Part shown: in pieces, positions 30,561 through 40,197 of the stretch | Position numbering within the stretch: the stretch's first letter is position 1 | Layout: each line of letters opens with the position of its first letter | Source: Hyphomicrobium sp. | GTDB lineage: Bacteria; Pseudomonadota; Alphaproteobacteria; Rhizobiales; Hyphomicrobiaceae | Length of the DNA stretch: 64,000 nt | Direction: 5' to 3' | Assembly: GCA_016793445.1 (NCBI GenBank) | Contig: JAEUME010000001.1 | Location: 1-64,000 of the forward strand | Program-made: the position numbers and the translations under genes | Notes under the pieces: model-generated | The model's input: the letters and a program-made list of their open reading frames with translations, nothing else | Told to the model about the DNA's origin: nothing | The model's database searches: none

Positions 30561-32236
30561 CAGGTCTTCTTGCCCTCGGCTTTGGCCTGCGCTTCCTTCT
30601 TGGCCTTCTCGCGCTCGGCCGCGCGCTTGGCCTCCTTGGCAGCCTTGGCTTGGCGCTGGGCCTCAGCCGAAGCGCCTGCGGCCTTTGCGGGTTCTTCCGA
30701 AGGATCGACGTAGCGCGGAAAGATGCCTTGCGGCTCGGGGATCATGGTGCCTGCCGTGAGGCGGCCCTTCTGGCCGAGGCAATCGAACGTCCGCCGGTCC
30801 TGAGGCACCGCGAGCAGATCGAGCAGCTTGTCACAGCTCTCCGGCATCACAGGGCTCGCCAGGATCGCAAACTGACGCACGCATTCCGCGGTCACGTAGA
30901 GAACGGTCTCCATGCGTTGCGGATCTGTCGCCTTCTTGGCCCAGGGCTCTTCTGCCGCGAAGTAGCGATTCGCCTCGCCGATCACACCCCAAACGGCATC
31001 GAGATAGGTTGTGATCGCCTGACGGTTCATCGCTTCTCGCGCCTGCGCATAAAGCCCATCGGTTGCCGCAAGCAGCGCCTTGTCTGCGTCGCTCAACGCT
31101 TGCGGGGCCGGCAGTTTGCCGTCGCAGTTCTTGTAAATCATGGACAGTGAGCGTTGCGCCAGATTGCCGAGGTTGTTGGCCAGATCGGCATTGATGCGAT
31201 TGGCTATCGCTTCGGGCGAGTAGTTGCCGTCCTGGCCCCACATGACCTCGCGCAGGAAGAAGTAGCGTACCTGATCGCGGCCATAGGCTTTGACGAGATC
31301 AAAAGGGTCGATGACGTTGCCCACTGTCTTCGACATCTTCTCGCCCTTGTTCAACACGAAGCCGTGGCCGAAGACTCGCCGGGGCAACGCCAGCCCTGCG
31401 CTCATCAGGAACGCAGGCCAGTAGATGGCATGGAAACGTATGATGTCCTTGCCGATCACGTGAACGTCGGCTGGCCAGTATTTCTTGCGCGCATTGTCGC
31501 CCGCGTTCAGCAGGCCGGTCGCCGTCACGTAGTTGTTGAGTGCGTCGATCCACACGTACATCACATGCCCCGGCGCTCCCGGTACCGGGATGCCCCAGTC
31601 GAGCGTCGACCGCGAGATCGAAAGATCCTCAAGCCCCATCTTCACAAACGAGACGACCTCGTTGCGCCGTTCGGGCGGAAGGATGAAATCGGGGTTTGCC
31701 TCGTAATAGGCCAACAACTTGTCCTGATAGGCCGATAGGCGGAAGAAGTAGGTTTCCTCTTCAGCCCATTCGACCGGTGTTCCGTTTTGCGTCTCGAACC
31801 GCTGGCCGTCCCGGACCTCCGTCTCGCTTTCCTTGAAGTACGTTTCCTGGCGCACCGAGTACCAGCCGCCGTACGTCTGCTTGAAGATGTCGCCGTTGGC
31901 CTCCATGCGCTGCCACAGCTGCGCGCACGCCTCATAATGGCGCGGCTGGGTCGTGCGAATGAAGTCATCGTTGGAAAGCCCAAGCACGCTTGCCATCTCA
32001 ACGAAGCGCGGCGCGTTGCGGTCTGCCAGCTCGAGCGGGGTGAGGCCCTCCTTAATGGCCGTCTGCTTCATCTTGAGGCCGTGCTCGTCCGTTCCCGTCA
32101 GAAAGAACACGTCCTTTCCGTTAAGCCGTTCAAAGCGCGCGATCGCGTCCGTTGCAATCGCCTCGTATGCATGTCCGATATGCGGCGCGCCATTGGGATA
32201 GGAAATCGCCGTCGTGATGTAGAATGTTTGAGACAC
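30560..32236 (-). CDS. metG: Methionyl-tRNA synthetase
   Basis: A 558-residue class I synthetase. HIGH is PHIGHAYEA (about 18-26), the class I KMSKS appears as EKMSKTVG, and there is no zinc-knuckle Cys set, so it belongs to the short zinc-less type. The tRNA-binding EMAP-like domain is absent. Instead the last 45 residues form a highly charged Lys/Ala/Glu helix ([18 protein letters not shown]), which may help bind tRNA. The start is a GTG at 32236 with AAGGAT upstream. Confidence 0.96.
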   Translation of the reverse strand: MSQTFYITTAISYPNGAPHIGHAYEAIATDAIARFERLNGKDVFFLTGTDEHGLKMKQTAIKEGLTPLELADRNAPRFVEMASVLGLSNDDFIRTTQPRHYEACAQLWQRMEANGDIFKQTYGGWYSVRQETYFKESETEVRDGQRFETQNGTPVEWAEEETYFFRLSAYQDKLLAYYEANPDFILPPERRNEVVSFVKMGLEDLSISRSTLDWGIPVPGAPGHVMYVWIDALNNYVTATGLLNAGDNARKKYWPADVHVIGKDIIRFHAIYWPAFLMSAGLALPRRVFGHGFVLNKGEKMSKTVGNVIDPFDLVKAYGRDQVRYFFLREVMWGQDGNYSPEAIANRINADLANNLGNLAQRSLSMIYKNCDGKLPAPQALSDADKALLAATDGLYAQAREAMNRQAITTYLDAVWGVIGEANRYFAAEEPWAKKATDPQRMETVLYVTAECVRQFAILASPVMPESCDKLLDLLAVPQDRRTFDCLGQKGRLTAGTMIPEPQGIFPRYVDPSEEPAKAAGASAEAQRQAKAAKEAKRAAEREKAKKEAQAKAEGKKT

Positions 32237-32303
32237 GAAAAATTCTCGATCCTTGAGAAGGGCTTGGAGATGGGCGTGTGCGTATTATGACGAACGGCAC
32301 GCT

Positions 32304-33425
32304 TCATCCCCGCGCCGCCGCTTCGAGCCGGGACAATGTGTCTAGGATGAGCGACTTGCGATCGAGATTGAGCGCCTCGGCGTCCGCCTTGTCGCGCACC
32401 AGTGTTTCCCACAACTGGGCATAGGTGGCAAGTTTGCCACCGCCCATCAGCCGCTTTGCCAGGGCAAGGTCCCCGCTGCGTCCTTCGCCTGTGGCACCCG
32501 CCCGCACCGTGCGGATCAGCTGGTCGAACAAAAGATCGTAAAAAAGCTCGAATTTCTGCTCCTGGGCAGCAGGTTGCAGATCATCTGCAAGCGCATGGGC
32601 GGCCGCCACGTCGAGCACCGGCAGGCTCATAAAGATCTTATCCAGGCGGGCCTGAAGAGCGAGCCCGCCACCTTCCAGCAACGCCAACAACCGGCGAGGA
32701 CTGCCTTTGGCCAGCGTTTCGAGACTGGTGAAATCTTCCTCCTTGAGCACAGGCTTCTCCGCGGCCGTCAGGGCCGCTTGTGCGGCCTTGCGCAGATCCC
32801 CGGTTGTCAGCGGCTCCATCGCCAGCGTGCGGCAGCGTGAGCGAATTGTGGGGAGCAAACGTCCCGGTGTCGACGAGACGATGAGAAACACCGTCTGCGG
32901 CGGGGGTTCCTCAAGCGACTTCAACAGGGCGTTGGCGGCATTGACGTTAAGTTCGTCCGCACTATCGACGATGACCGCGCGCCACCCCTGGTCGCCTGCG
33001 CTCAGCGACAGGAACGAGCGCAGCCGGCGAACTTCGTCGATAGGAATGGTGGCCGTGAAGCGTTTGGCCTTGATGTCGTAGGGACGGCGTATGACGATGA
33101 GCCCGGGATGAGAACGCGCCATGATCTGGCGCGCCGTCGTCGAGCCCGACTCGATATCGAGACCCGTTGCGAACATGCCGCGTTCGCCTTCGCGCGCCAG
33201 CAGGGCGCCGGCCGCCTTGTAACACAGCGTCGCCTTGCCGATGCCCTCCCCGCCCGTCACCAACCAGGCGTGATGCATCTTGCCCGACGCGAGCGCGTCC
33301 GACAGAACCCGCTCTGCTTTCGATTGACCAAAGAGAGTTTGGGTTTCGCGCGGATGCGGAAATCCCTCCAGCCGATCGGCTTCGGGAATTGCCTCGATGT
33401 CGGCCGCTGCCGGCGCGCGCGCCAT
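32304..33425 (-). CDS. holB: DNA polymerase III delta-prime subunit
   Basis: A 373-residue clamp-loader subunit. It has the AAA+ fold with a modified P-loop (VTGGEGIGKATLCYKAAGA), the sensor segment SADELNVNAANALLKSLEEPP and LIVSSTPGRLLPTIRSRC, then a helical C-terminal collar. It starts three bases after tmk, the usual tmk-holB pairing, and precedes metG by 67 bases. Confidence 0.93.
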   Translation of the reverse strand: MARAPAAADIEAIPEADRLEGFPHPRETQTLFGQSKAERVLSDALASGKMHHAWLVTGGEGIGKATLCYKAAGALLAREGERGMFATGLDIESGSTTARQIMARSHPGLIVIRRPYDIKAKRFTATIPIDEVRRLRSFLSLSAGDQGWRAVIVDSADELNVNAANALLKSLEEPPPQTVFLIVSSTPGRLLPTIRSRCRTLAMEPLTTGDLRKAAQAALTAAEKPVLKEEDFTSLETLAKGSPRRLLALLEGGGLALQARLDKIFMSLPVLDVAAAHALADDLQPAAQEQKFELFYDLLFDQLIRTVRAGATGEGRSGDLALAKRLMGGGKLATYAQLWETLVRDKADAEALNLDRKSLILDTLSRLEAAARG

Positions 33426-33428
33426 GGC

Positions 33429-34058
33429 TTACAAAACCTTGGCCAGCAGGCGCTCGTTGACCGCCTGCCAAACGGCGGCCTCGACGTTGTCAGGCGTCAG
33501 CATGCCGTCGATGATCACGCACCGGTCAGGTTCGGAATCCGCGATCTCGAGAAAACCCTCGCGCAGGAGCTGGTGGGTCTCAAGACGCGCGGCGTCGTAA
33601 CGCGAAAGAGTGCCTCGCGTGTTGGCGCGCTCCATGCTCACTTCAGCGGGGAGATCGATAATCAGTGTCAGTGTGGGATAATCCGGCGCAACGGTGTATT
33701 TCTCAAGTTGGCTTATGAACTCGCGCTCGATGCGGTAGTGCTTGCCCTGGTAGACACGCGTTGAGTCCATGAAGCGATCAGAGATCACCCAGGTTCCCTC
33801 GTCGAGCGCTGGCCGGATCACGCTCGTCATGTGCTCGGCGCGCGCCGCCGCAAATAACAGCAGCTCTGTGACCGGCTCCTGGGGATGGTCCTTTAAAATG
33901 AGCCCGCGAATGTCTTCCCCCAAGGGCGTGCCGCCGGGTTCGCGCGTCACGAGCGTTCCCAAGCCTGCGCCCTCCAGGCGCGCGGCAAGGCGTTTGGCCT
34001 GGGTCGATTTTCCGGCCGCTTCTCCGCCTTCGAAGGTGATGAATTTTCCGCGTAGCAT
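33429..34058 (-). CDS. tmk: Thymidylate kinase
   Basis: A 209-residue dTMP kinase: P-loop FEGGEAAGKSTQAKRLA (about 9-25), the DR(x) motif in TREPGGTPLGEDIR, the DRFMDSTRVYQG segment and a LID region. It phosphorylates dTMP to dTDP. It follows the DD-carboxypeptidase gene by 54 bases and leads directly into holB. Confidence 0.96.
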   Translation of the reverse strand: MLRGKFITFEGGEAAGKSTQAKRLAARLEGAGLGTLVTREPGGTPLGEDIRGLILKDHPQEPVTELLLFAAARAEHMTSVIRPALDEGTWVISDRFMDSTRVYQGKHYRIEREFISQLEKYTVAPDYPTLTLIIDLPAEVSMERANTRGTLSRYDAARLETHQLLREGFLEIADSEPDRCVIIDGMLTPDNVEAAVWQAVNERLLAKVL

Positions 34059-34112
34059 TCTTGTTCCTGCGTCTAACGCGGACCGGCTGGCCCGCGACTT
34101 TGCGGAGAAACC

Positions 34113-35306
34113 TTACAAGGTCAACCGCCGCAAAGCCATGATAACGAGCGTGTCGATGCCTCGCCACGTCAAGCCGGAAGCTTCCACATCCTCCTGCGCA
34201 TACAGGGGAATTTCCACCTGCGCGCTGGAGGTGCTGGAGATCCTCAAGGTCGCAACCTGATCGCCCTTGCGCACGGGGGGCTTTAGAGGCGCGCGATACA
34301 CGATCTCCGCCGACAGCCGCTGGTTGGCCGGATACTTGGGCAGATCGATTGTGGCGGGCCCTTTGCTCGCCAGCGGAACGTACATTTGCCGGCCGCCCCA
34401 CACGCGGGCCCGCCCGACGACTTCGCCGTCGTCGAAGATGCTCACCTTGCTGAATGAATTGAAACCCCATTCCAGCAATTTGGCGGCCTCCGCCTTGCGG
34501 GCGTCTGCCGTCGGCAATCCGCCGACAACCACGATCAAGCGCTTGCCATCCCTGACGGCCGATCCAACCAGACCATAGCCGGCGTCCTCTGTATGTCCCG
34601 TCTTTAGACCATCCGCGCCGATATCGAGAAACAACAGGGGGTTGCGGTTGAAGAACTTGTGCTTGCGGTAAGCGAATTCCTTCTGGCTGAAGACGCCGTA
34701 CTGGTCGGGATACTCCTTGACCAGAAACTGCGCGAGCAAGGCAAGCTCGCGTGCTGTCATGAGATGGTTCTCGTTGGGCAATCCGGTCGCGTTGGCGAAC
34801 GTGGATTTTGTCAGTCCTATGCGGCGGGCTTCCTGGGTCATCATCTTGGCAAAGGCCGGCTCGCTTCCCGCCATCGCTTCGGCGACAGCAATGCAGGCGT
34901 CATTGCCCGATTGAACCGCAATGCCCTTGATGAGATCACCGACCGTTGCTGTGGTGTTGACGGGCACCATCATGGCCGACGTACGCGATGGTGCCCCGCC
35001 CTTGCGCCAGGCATTGACGCTCATGGTGTACTCGTCGGTCGCGGAGACCTTGCCCTCCTTGATCGCCTTGAACAGCACGGCAAGCGTCATCAGCTTGCTC
35101 ATGCTGGCAGGAGGCGCAAGTTCGTCGGCGTTCTGTTGGAAAAGCACAGCGCCCGTGCCCGCATCCACCAGGATGGCGCGGGGCGCCTTGGACGTGTAGC
35201 CCTGGTCCCCCTGCGCCAATCCGGGCAATGCACTCAATGAGAGGAGAACAAGAGCGAGTATCCAGCGCCCAGCTCTCGCAACCGGAAGGGTCATCGATTT
35301 CGGCAT
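34113..35306 (-). CDS. dacA: D-alanyl-D-alanine carboxypeptidase (PBP5/6 family)
   Basis: A 397-residue exported peptidase that trims the terminal D-Ala of peptidoglycan stem peptides. Signal peptide up to about residue 31 (WILALVLLSLSALPGLAQ); penicillin-binding motifs S68-M-S-K71 (PASMSKLM), SGN (QSGNDACIA) and KTG (GLKTGHTEDAG). A C-terminal beta-domain (residues about 290-385) follows, and the end has hydrophobic residues able to act as an amphipathic membrane anchor. In the same direction as rlpA upstream, 87 bases away: two cell-wall genes together. Confidence 0.94.
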   Translation of the reverse strand: MPKSMTLPVARAGRWILALVLLSLSALPGLAQGDQGYTSKAPRAILVDAGTGAVLFQQNADELAPPASMSKLMTLAVLFKAIKEGKVSATDEYTMSVNAWRKGGAPSRTSAMMVPVNTTATVGDLIKGIAVQSGNDACIAVAEAMAGSEPAFAKMMTQEARRIGLTKSTFANATGLPNENHLMTARELALLAQFLVKEYPDQYGVFSQKEFAYRKHKFFNRNPLLFLDIGADGLKTGHTEDAGYGLVGSAVRDGKRLIVVVGGLPTADARKAEAAKLLEWGFNSFSKVSIFDDGEVVGRARVWGGRQMYVPLASKGPATIDLPKYPANQRLSAEIVYRAPLKPPVRKGDQVATLRISSTSSAQVEIPLYAQEDVEASGLTWRGIDTLVIMALRRLTL

Positions 35307-35393
35307 CAGCTCACATTAGGCCTTCATCAGGCTTCGATGAGTGTCGCGGGCCAACATGGGCGCTGTCAACGGCACAAAGATGGTATTGCCTTG

Positions 35394-36599
35394 CTATTCG
35401 GAGACCACGGCTGCGCCCGTCAGGCCGCGGGAGGAAATATGGGCCAGCGTCGCGTGGGCCTCTTGCGACGCCATCGGGCCGATGCGGACCCTGTAAAGAT
35501 AGTCGCCTCCCATGGTAACAGGCGCGACCTCCACCGGCCCTAGTTCGCCCAGTTGCGCACGCAGGCGCTCAGCCCTTCCACGTTCTCTGAACATGCCGAC
35601 TTGTACATAAGCCGGAGAAGATGACGACAGCGGCCGTTCGACGGAGCCTGTGGAGGGATAACGCGCGGGTGCACGCGGCGTGGCCTGCCAGACGAGACCG
35701 CCATCGGCGGCCGGCAGATCGCTGCGCTGGACGGAACGATAAGAATCGTCTTCGCGGGGTGCTGCGAGCGCCATGCGCCGATCGCTCCAAGTCTGAGCTG
35801 GCGGTTCCTCATACCGGCGGGGCGCGGGGTTGGGATCACGCTTGCCCGCCAGAGCTGCGCGATAGGCCGTTGGCGACCAGCCCCCCGCTGTCGATGCGGG
35901 CGCTGGACGCGGCGCCAGCAGCCGCTCGCGCGGCGGCTCGGCATAGGCGACAGCACTATCGCCGCTTCCCCCGTTCCAACGCTGGCTGGCGAGGAATGTG
36001 CGCTCGCGCCGGTCGTCGCCGTTCAAGGGTGCGCGGCCGGCATAGCGAACGCGCACGCGCGCCCGCCCCTGCCCGATATACCCGAGAGCCCGCGCCGAGG
36101 CATGGGACAGATCGATGATGCGGTCGTTGACGTAGGGCCCGCGGTCATTGACACGCACCAGGATCGTGCGGCCATTCTGAAGGTTGGTAACGTAGGCGTA
36201 GCTCGGCAGCGGCATCGTGGGATGGGCCGCCGTCAAGGCATGCATGTCGAAGACTTCGCCGTTAGCCGTCTTGCGGCCATGGAAGTCGTCGCCATACCAG
36301 GACCCGATACCCATGCGGTCGTAATTGGGATCTTCGCGGGGCACATACCAGCGGCCCGCCACCTTGTATGGACTGCCAAGCTTGAAGCCGCCGCCGCCCT
36401 TGCGCAGCGATCCGCGCGAGGACGTGACGCGCGGCGAGGTTGTAACGCCATATTCGTCTTCGGTGAACGCCGGGCGGGAGAGACGCGCGTTCGAGGGCCC
36501 CTCGCCCGTACCCGAACAGGCAGCAAGCAGTGCCGCGACGCTGATGGCCAGCCCTACGGGGGGCGCCAAACCAAACCATCTGCGATCTGCCATTCGCAC
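35394..36599 (-). CDS. rlpA: RlpA-family septal lytic transglycosylase with SPOR domain
   Basis: A 401-residue lipoprotein (lipobox LLAAC, Cys about 29). Residues about 95-190 form the double-psi beta-barrel (GSWYGDDFHGRKTANGEVFDMHALTAAHPTMPLPS, then VNDRGPYVNDRIIDLSHASA) with the catalytic Asp in the NDRGP motif. A Pro/Arg-rich disordered linker follows, and a C-terminal SPOR domain (about 325-400) that binds denuded septal glycan. RlpA cleaves such naked strands during cell separation. Clustered with dacA. Confidence 0.93.
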   Translation of the reverse strand: MRMADRRWFGLAPPVGLAISVAALLAACSGTGEGPSNARLSRPAFTEDEYGVTTSPRVTSSRGSLRKGGGGFKLGSPYKVAGRWYVPREDPNYDRMGIGSWYGDDFHGRKTANGEVFDMHALTAAHPTMPLPSYAYVTNLQNGRTILVRVNDRGPYVNDRIIDLSHASARALGYIGQGRARVRVRYAGRAPLNGDDRRERTFLASQRWNGGSGDSAVAYAEPPRERLLAPRPAPASTAGGWSPTAYRAALAGKRDPNPAPRRYEEPPAQTWSDRRMALAAPREDDSYRSVQRSDLPAADGGLVWQATPRAPARYPSTGSVERPLSSSSPAYVQVGMFRERGRAERLRAQLGELGPVEVAPVTMGGDYLYRVRIGPMASQEAHATLAHISSRGLTGAAVVSE

Positions 36600-36773
36600 T
36601 ATACTCGTTTACGCATACCAGCACGCTCCTGCGCCGAAATCTCCTAACAGGGGAGATTGGCCGAAGGACGCCGGAAGCATGGCAAAATAGGCTTAGCGTC
36701 GCGTAAATGCCGTCAGGTCTTGAGACGGCGCTGTGAACCGTATAGGAACGCGAACCGGCACGTGCCCGATCGC

Positions 36774-36863
36774 GGAGGGGTGGCCGAGTGGTTTAAGGCA
36801 CCGGTCTTGAAAACCGGCGTGGGCGCAAGTCCACCGTGGGTTCGAATCCCACCCCCTCCGCCA
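36774..36863 (+). tRNA. tRNA-Ser (anticodon TGA)
   Basis: Cloverleaf seen directly: acceptor GGAGGGG / CCCCTCC, D-arm TGGCCGAGTGG, anticodon stem CCGGT-CTTGAAA-ACCGG with anticodon TGA at 36808-36810, a long variable arm as required for class II tRNA-Ser, T-arm GGGTTCGAATCCC, discriminator G and encoded CCA at 36861-36863. Confidence 0.97.
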
Positions 36864-37146
36864 CAGCGTATTGATTATAAATGCTTTCTTTCGTTTTTGC
36901 GGCAGGGTTCGAACTCTGTCGGGTGGCTTAGCTACCGCCGCAAACCCTCTCTCGCCATCGCGAGCGGCAAGAGACATGCGCACTCAGGTGCTGACGCGGT
37001 CAATCAAATACGAACTCTCGACGCTGGTCATACCAGCGCACTGCGAACTGGCCAGCGCGCATGAGCTTGATCGCACTCAACTCAGCGGTTTCGAAGAACT
37101 TCGCATCTCCACGTTTGACGACGGCAAGGCCAAGGTGTCCGCGCCG

Positions 37147-37290
37147 TCAGACGTGCCTCTTGAATTGCGCGGCGAGCCAAGCCCGCACTGCCGCGGGATC
37201 GGCGAAATCCGCTTCCGCCGGCCGGAACAACGCGCCGGCCACCTTGTAGCCGCTTCCCCCAAGGCGGCGCGCAGCCTCGAACGCGGACAT
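37147..37290 (-). pseudogene. Small coding-like remnant downstream of tRNA-Ser
   Basis: A 47-codon frame (MSAFEAARRLGGSGYKVAG ... FKRHV) with G/C-biased third positions and GGAGAAGG ahead of its ATG. It has no recognised family, and an in-frame stop lies 11 codons upstream of the ATG, so it could be a small gene or the tail of a decayed one. It sits in the 473-base stretch 36864-37336 after the tRNA. The rest of that stretch shows nothing I can support. Confidence 0.3.
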
Positions 37291-37336
37291 CTCGGCGCAC
37301 ACCTTCTCCAACTCGCGTGTGCCCTAACGGCCCCGC

Positions 37337-38095
37337 CTATTCAGCAGAGAACCTCACCAAGGCTGCCCCCGTTTCGTCTTTAAGGACAAGCTTGCGCGTG
37401 GCTTGATCTATTTCGAAGGACCGCACCTTTGCCATGGCATCGAAGAATTTCGTTTCCTGATCCATCAGCGCCGGCGTGCATGCCTTCCGCGTGGCTGCCA
37501 AGGGGCCAACCTCCAGCTGTTGGTCTTCTATCTTCGCGCGCCCCGTAAACCTGTTGCACCCGCCCAAGCCCGCGACCGCTCCATCAATCTCGAACCTGAT
37601 CATCGTCCGCGCGCGATCAAGAACGCCACCGCCGACGATGTCCTCGTCAAGCCAGCTCGCAGAAAACAGCGACAATGGATTCGAGCTCTCCATGCCGCTG
37701 GAAGCTATTTTCTCCATGATGATGTCGACGGTGCCGGGATTGCCGCGGGTAAGCACGAGATGTGTTGTGCTGCTGCGAAACACGACTTTATTGTTCACGC
37801 GCAGTTTGGCACTCACGGCATAACTGAACCGCTCGTCGATCATGCCGTCATCGTATCCGAGCTTGAACTTGATCGGCACTTGACCTGCCGCTTTTACCGA
37901 GATCGCCGAAAGCAAGGGTGCCGGCGCATCAGCACGCGATATGTCTCGAAGTTCAACATCAAGCACCGCATCCGCCGGCAGCGCAATCTTCTCACGATAT
38001 CCGGCGGCTCCTTCGATGGTCTTGAACTCCGCCATGGAAGCACTCGCCCAACCAAGGATCCACGCCGCCGCGAGCGGCACTGTCAACAGTCTCAT
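37337..38095 (-). CDS. Exported YbaY-like / META two-domain protein
   Basis: A 252-residue protein with a signal peptide (LTVPLAAAWILGWASASMA). Residues about 30-135 resemble the YbaY lipoprotein domain (KIALPADAVLDVELRDIS, then PIKFKLGYDDGMID). Residues about 145-250 form a META (HslJ) domain, recognised by LGGCNRFTGRAKIEDQQLEVGPLAATRKACTPALMDQE. This two-domain order is common in proteobacteria; HslJ is linked to novobiocin resistance and heat stress. It is periplasmic rather than lipid-anchored, since no lipobox Cys is present. Confidence 0.8.
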   Translation of the reverse strand: MRLLTVPLAAAWILGWASASMAEFKTIEGAAGYREKIALPADAVLDVELRDISRADAPAPLLSAISVKAAGQVPIKFKLGYDDGMIDERFSYAVSAKLRVNNKVVFRSSTTHLVLTRGNPGTVDIIMEKIASSGMESSNPLSLFSASWLDEDIVGGGVLDRARTMIRFEIDGAVAGLGGCNRFTGRAKIEDQQLEVGPLAATRKACTPALMDQETKFFDAMAKVRSFEIDQATRKLVLKDETGAALVRFSAE

Positions 38096-38190
38096 TGCAT
38101 TAACCTTCTAATGTGACGCTGCCAAAATCCAGTTACATGTGGCAGCGTGAGTATGGCGGGCTGAAGATGGACTAGGCCAAGCGCCTAAAG

Positions 38191-38239
38191 GAACTGGCGC
38201 CAGTTCGAACGCGTCATTGGAATTCGAACACGTCGCTGG
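38191..38239. repeat. 16-bp palindrome followed by a tandem 19-bp repeat
   Basis: GAACTGGC/GCCAGTTC is a perfect palindrome at 38191-38206. Starting inside it, two 19-base units stand in tandem (38202-38220 and 38221-38239), both containing TTCGAAC-x-CGTC and ending TGG; 15 of 19 positions agree. The spacing would place the units about two helical turns apart. They lie between the META gene start (38095) and the end of the 38249-38707 gene, so they may be an operator for the META gene. Confidence 0.5.
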
Positions 38240-38248
38240 GGGACCGGA

Positions 38249-38707
38249 TTAGTTCACGAGCCGCGATTTTATAAACCAGCCGCACATAAGGATTAGAAGT
38301 CCAAGACCAATCCAAACGGCAAAAGCGGGGACCATTTTTTGGGGGTCGCAAGGCACATCTTGTGGTGGCAAGCGAGCAAATACCGGGGGAGGATGGACCA
38401 GGGTGGCGCTGTCCAACATGATGAGCGATAGTTTATGACAAATGTCGTCAGGCAGCCGGTCGACAGTCTTCGAGAGCGGGAAAGAACTTGGAACTGGCTT
38501 TAGATACTTTTCTCGCAGAGAGGTGCCTGTTTTGATTTGGCAGTAGCACGCCCATTCTGGCCTTTGCACTCTTTCGTAATCGCGAAAAATAACCGGAAAT
38601 GCCATCCATAGAATGGCAGCGCTGACACAGAAACTCAGCAACAACCCAGCAAGCCAGGAAGCCGCCCGACGTAGCGCGGAATCTTTTGTGCTTGCTTGTC
38701 TTGTCAC
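38249..38707 (-). CDS. Hypothetical two-helix membrane protein
   Basis: A 152-residue protein with a membrane helix near residues 15-37 (ASWLAGLLLSFCVSAAILWMAFPVIF), a periplasmic loop of about 90 residues with four Cys and many Pro (HPPPVFARLPPQDVPC), and a second helix near 126-148. I do not recognise a family. Third positions are less G/C-biased than in neighbouring genes, so it could be a recent arrival; it lies in the accessory-looking stretch after tRNA-Ser. The 230 bases upstream hold its promoter and nothing else visible. Confidence 0.5.
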   Translation of the reverse strand: MTRQASTKDSALRRAASWLAGLLLSFCVSAAILWMAFPVIFRDYERVQRPEWACYCQIKTGTSLREKYLKPVPSSFPLSKTVDRLPDDICHKLSLIMLDSATLVHPPPVFARLPPQDVPCDPQKMVPAFAVWIGLGLLILMCGWFIKSRLVN

Positions 38708-38937
38708 AGGGGGCCTCCAACAAAGTAGGTACCGCGCAGTGATACACGCCTAACGATAGACCGCTTCTGAAAAGCACCTAGCAGAACGGCCACACGGTGG
38801 GGCTTGCCTTCAGACGCACTCACGGAACAATCCCCAGACACAGCTCCGCTGCCCGGCAGGTCCCGAGACTGCGCTGGTGCAAACGGCTAGATTTGCTGTT
38901 AGACATCGGTTCCGCTGGGGGGCGACGGGGCAGCACT

Positions 38938-39033
38938 ATGTCAATTGTATTTGATCCCTGGCGGGAATTGGTCCAGGCGCTCGACGGCATGGGGGCGGCT
39001 CAATGGTTTCAGTTTTTACTCACGGCAGCATGA
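38938..39033 (+). CDS. Possible 31-residue leader peptide before the lipid transporter
   Basis: ATG at 38938 opens a frame encoding MSIVFDPWRELVQALDGMG and 12 more residues, ending three bases before the permease ATG at 39037. The permease start has no ribosome binding site of its own, so reinitiation from this peptide would explain its translation. The predicted peptide is amphipathic. The rest of 38708-39036 is non-coding as far as I can see. Confidence 0.3.
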   Translation: MSIVFDPWRELVQALDGMGAAQWFQFLLTAA

Positions 39034-39036
39034 GCA

Positions 39037-40188
39037 ATGCTTAGAAGTGCAGCGGCTCGTCCACCGTCTCTCGTCCAGACGGAACTCAATGGTTCGATAT
39101 CTCTGGCGGCTGCTGGGAGCTGGACTGCGGCCAACGTCCATGAGCTTGAAAGGTTCATCGAGGAGGCGCGAGCAACCTGCGGCGGCCACCGCCTAGCGGC
39201 GGTAGGAGCGGGGGGAATTACCGAGCTCGATACATTTGGCGCGACGCTTCTGTCACAATTGACGCTTGTGTCCAGCACCGCAGGACCGCCAGCGCGGATC
39301 GTGGATTTGGAAGATCGTTTTGTCGATCTCTATGCCCAGGTCCACAGATTTTCCGCCGTACCTCACGCCCCCGCCGAGCGGCACAACGATCTCGTCGTTC
39401 GGCTGGAGGCTCTTGGAAAAGCAACGGTCAGCGCCATTCATGACCTGGCCTCTCTCGCCGCGATGCTTGGCCAGATCTGCGTTGCCTTCACGCGCACGCT
39501 CTTGCGGCCTTCGAGCTTCAGGCTCACCTCTGCCGTCCACCATTTGGATCGTGTCGCCTGGCAGGCTGTACCCATCATTCTGCTGATAACGTTCCTCATC
39601 GGAGCCATCATCGCACAACAAGGCATTTTCCATTTCCGGAAGTTCGGCGCTGACGAATACGTCGTCGACATGGTCGGCATCCTGGTTCTGCGCGAGATCG
39701 GCGTCCTGATCGTGGCGATCATGGTTGCGGGGCGATCCGGCAGTTCCTACACGGCCGAGCTCGGCTCGATGAAGATGCGCGAAGAGATCGACGCTTTGCA
39801 GACGATGGGATTGGATCCAGTCGAGGTGCTGATACTGCCGCGCGTTATCGCCCTCATCATTGCTCTTCCCATTCTTACATTCCTGGGCTCGATGTCGGCG
39901 CTGTATGGTGGCGAATTGGTGTGTTGGCTCTATGGTGGCATGGCGCCGGACATCTTCATAGCGAGGCTCAAGGAGGCAATTTCGATAACGCATTTCAAGG
40001 TGGGAATGATCAAGTCGCCATTCATGGCGCTCGTCATCGGCGCTGTCGCCTGCGCGCAAGGGTTGAAGGTGAAAGGGAGTTCGGAGTCCTTGGGCCTGGA
40101 AACGACCGCCTCAGTCGTCAAGGCGATCTTTCTTGTGATCGTTCTGGATGGAGTCTTCGCCATCTTCTTTGCATCCATCGACATGTGA
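39037..40188 (+). CDS. MlaE-type lipid ABC permease with N-terminal STAS domain
   Basis: A 383-residue permease. Residues 1-110 are a STAS (MlaB-like) domain (ITELDTFGATLLSQLTLV), normally a separate small protein. From about 145 it is MlaE: LDRVAWQAVPIILLITFLIGAIIAQQG, the conserved GADEYVVDMVGILVLREIGVLIVAIMVAGRSG core and EIDALQTMGLDPVEVLILPRV. The Mla/MCE systems move phospholipids or hydrophobic compounds between membranes. STAS-MlaE fusions are known. It is followed by the ATPase gene after 9 bases. Confidence 0.9.
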   Translation: MLRSAAARPPSLVQTELNGSISLAAAGSWTAANVHELERFIEEARATCGGHRLAAVGAGGITELDTFGATLLSQLTLVSSTAGPPARIVDLEDRFVDLYAQVHRFSAVPHAPAERHNDLVVRLEALGKATVSAIHDLASLAAMLGQICVAFTRTLLRPSSFRLTSAVHHLDRVAWQAVPIILLITFLIGAIIAQQGIFHFRKFGADEYVVDMVGILVLREIGVLIVAIMVAGRSGSSYTAELGSMKMREEIDALQTMGLDPVEVLILPRVIALIIALPILTFLGSMSALYGGELVCWLYGGMAPDIFIARLKEAISITHFKVGMIKSPFMALVIGAVACAQGLKVKGSSESLGLETTASVVKAIFLVIVLDGVFAIFFASIDM

Positions 40189-40197
40189 GCCCGCCTG

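Noticed and set aside
36693..36983. Minus-strand 96-residue frame containing a Trp-Asp-Ser-Asn-Pro-Arg stretch
   Set aside because: It is the antisense of tRNA-Ser; this peptide is a well-known spurious call at tRNA genes.
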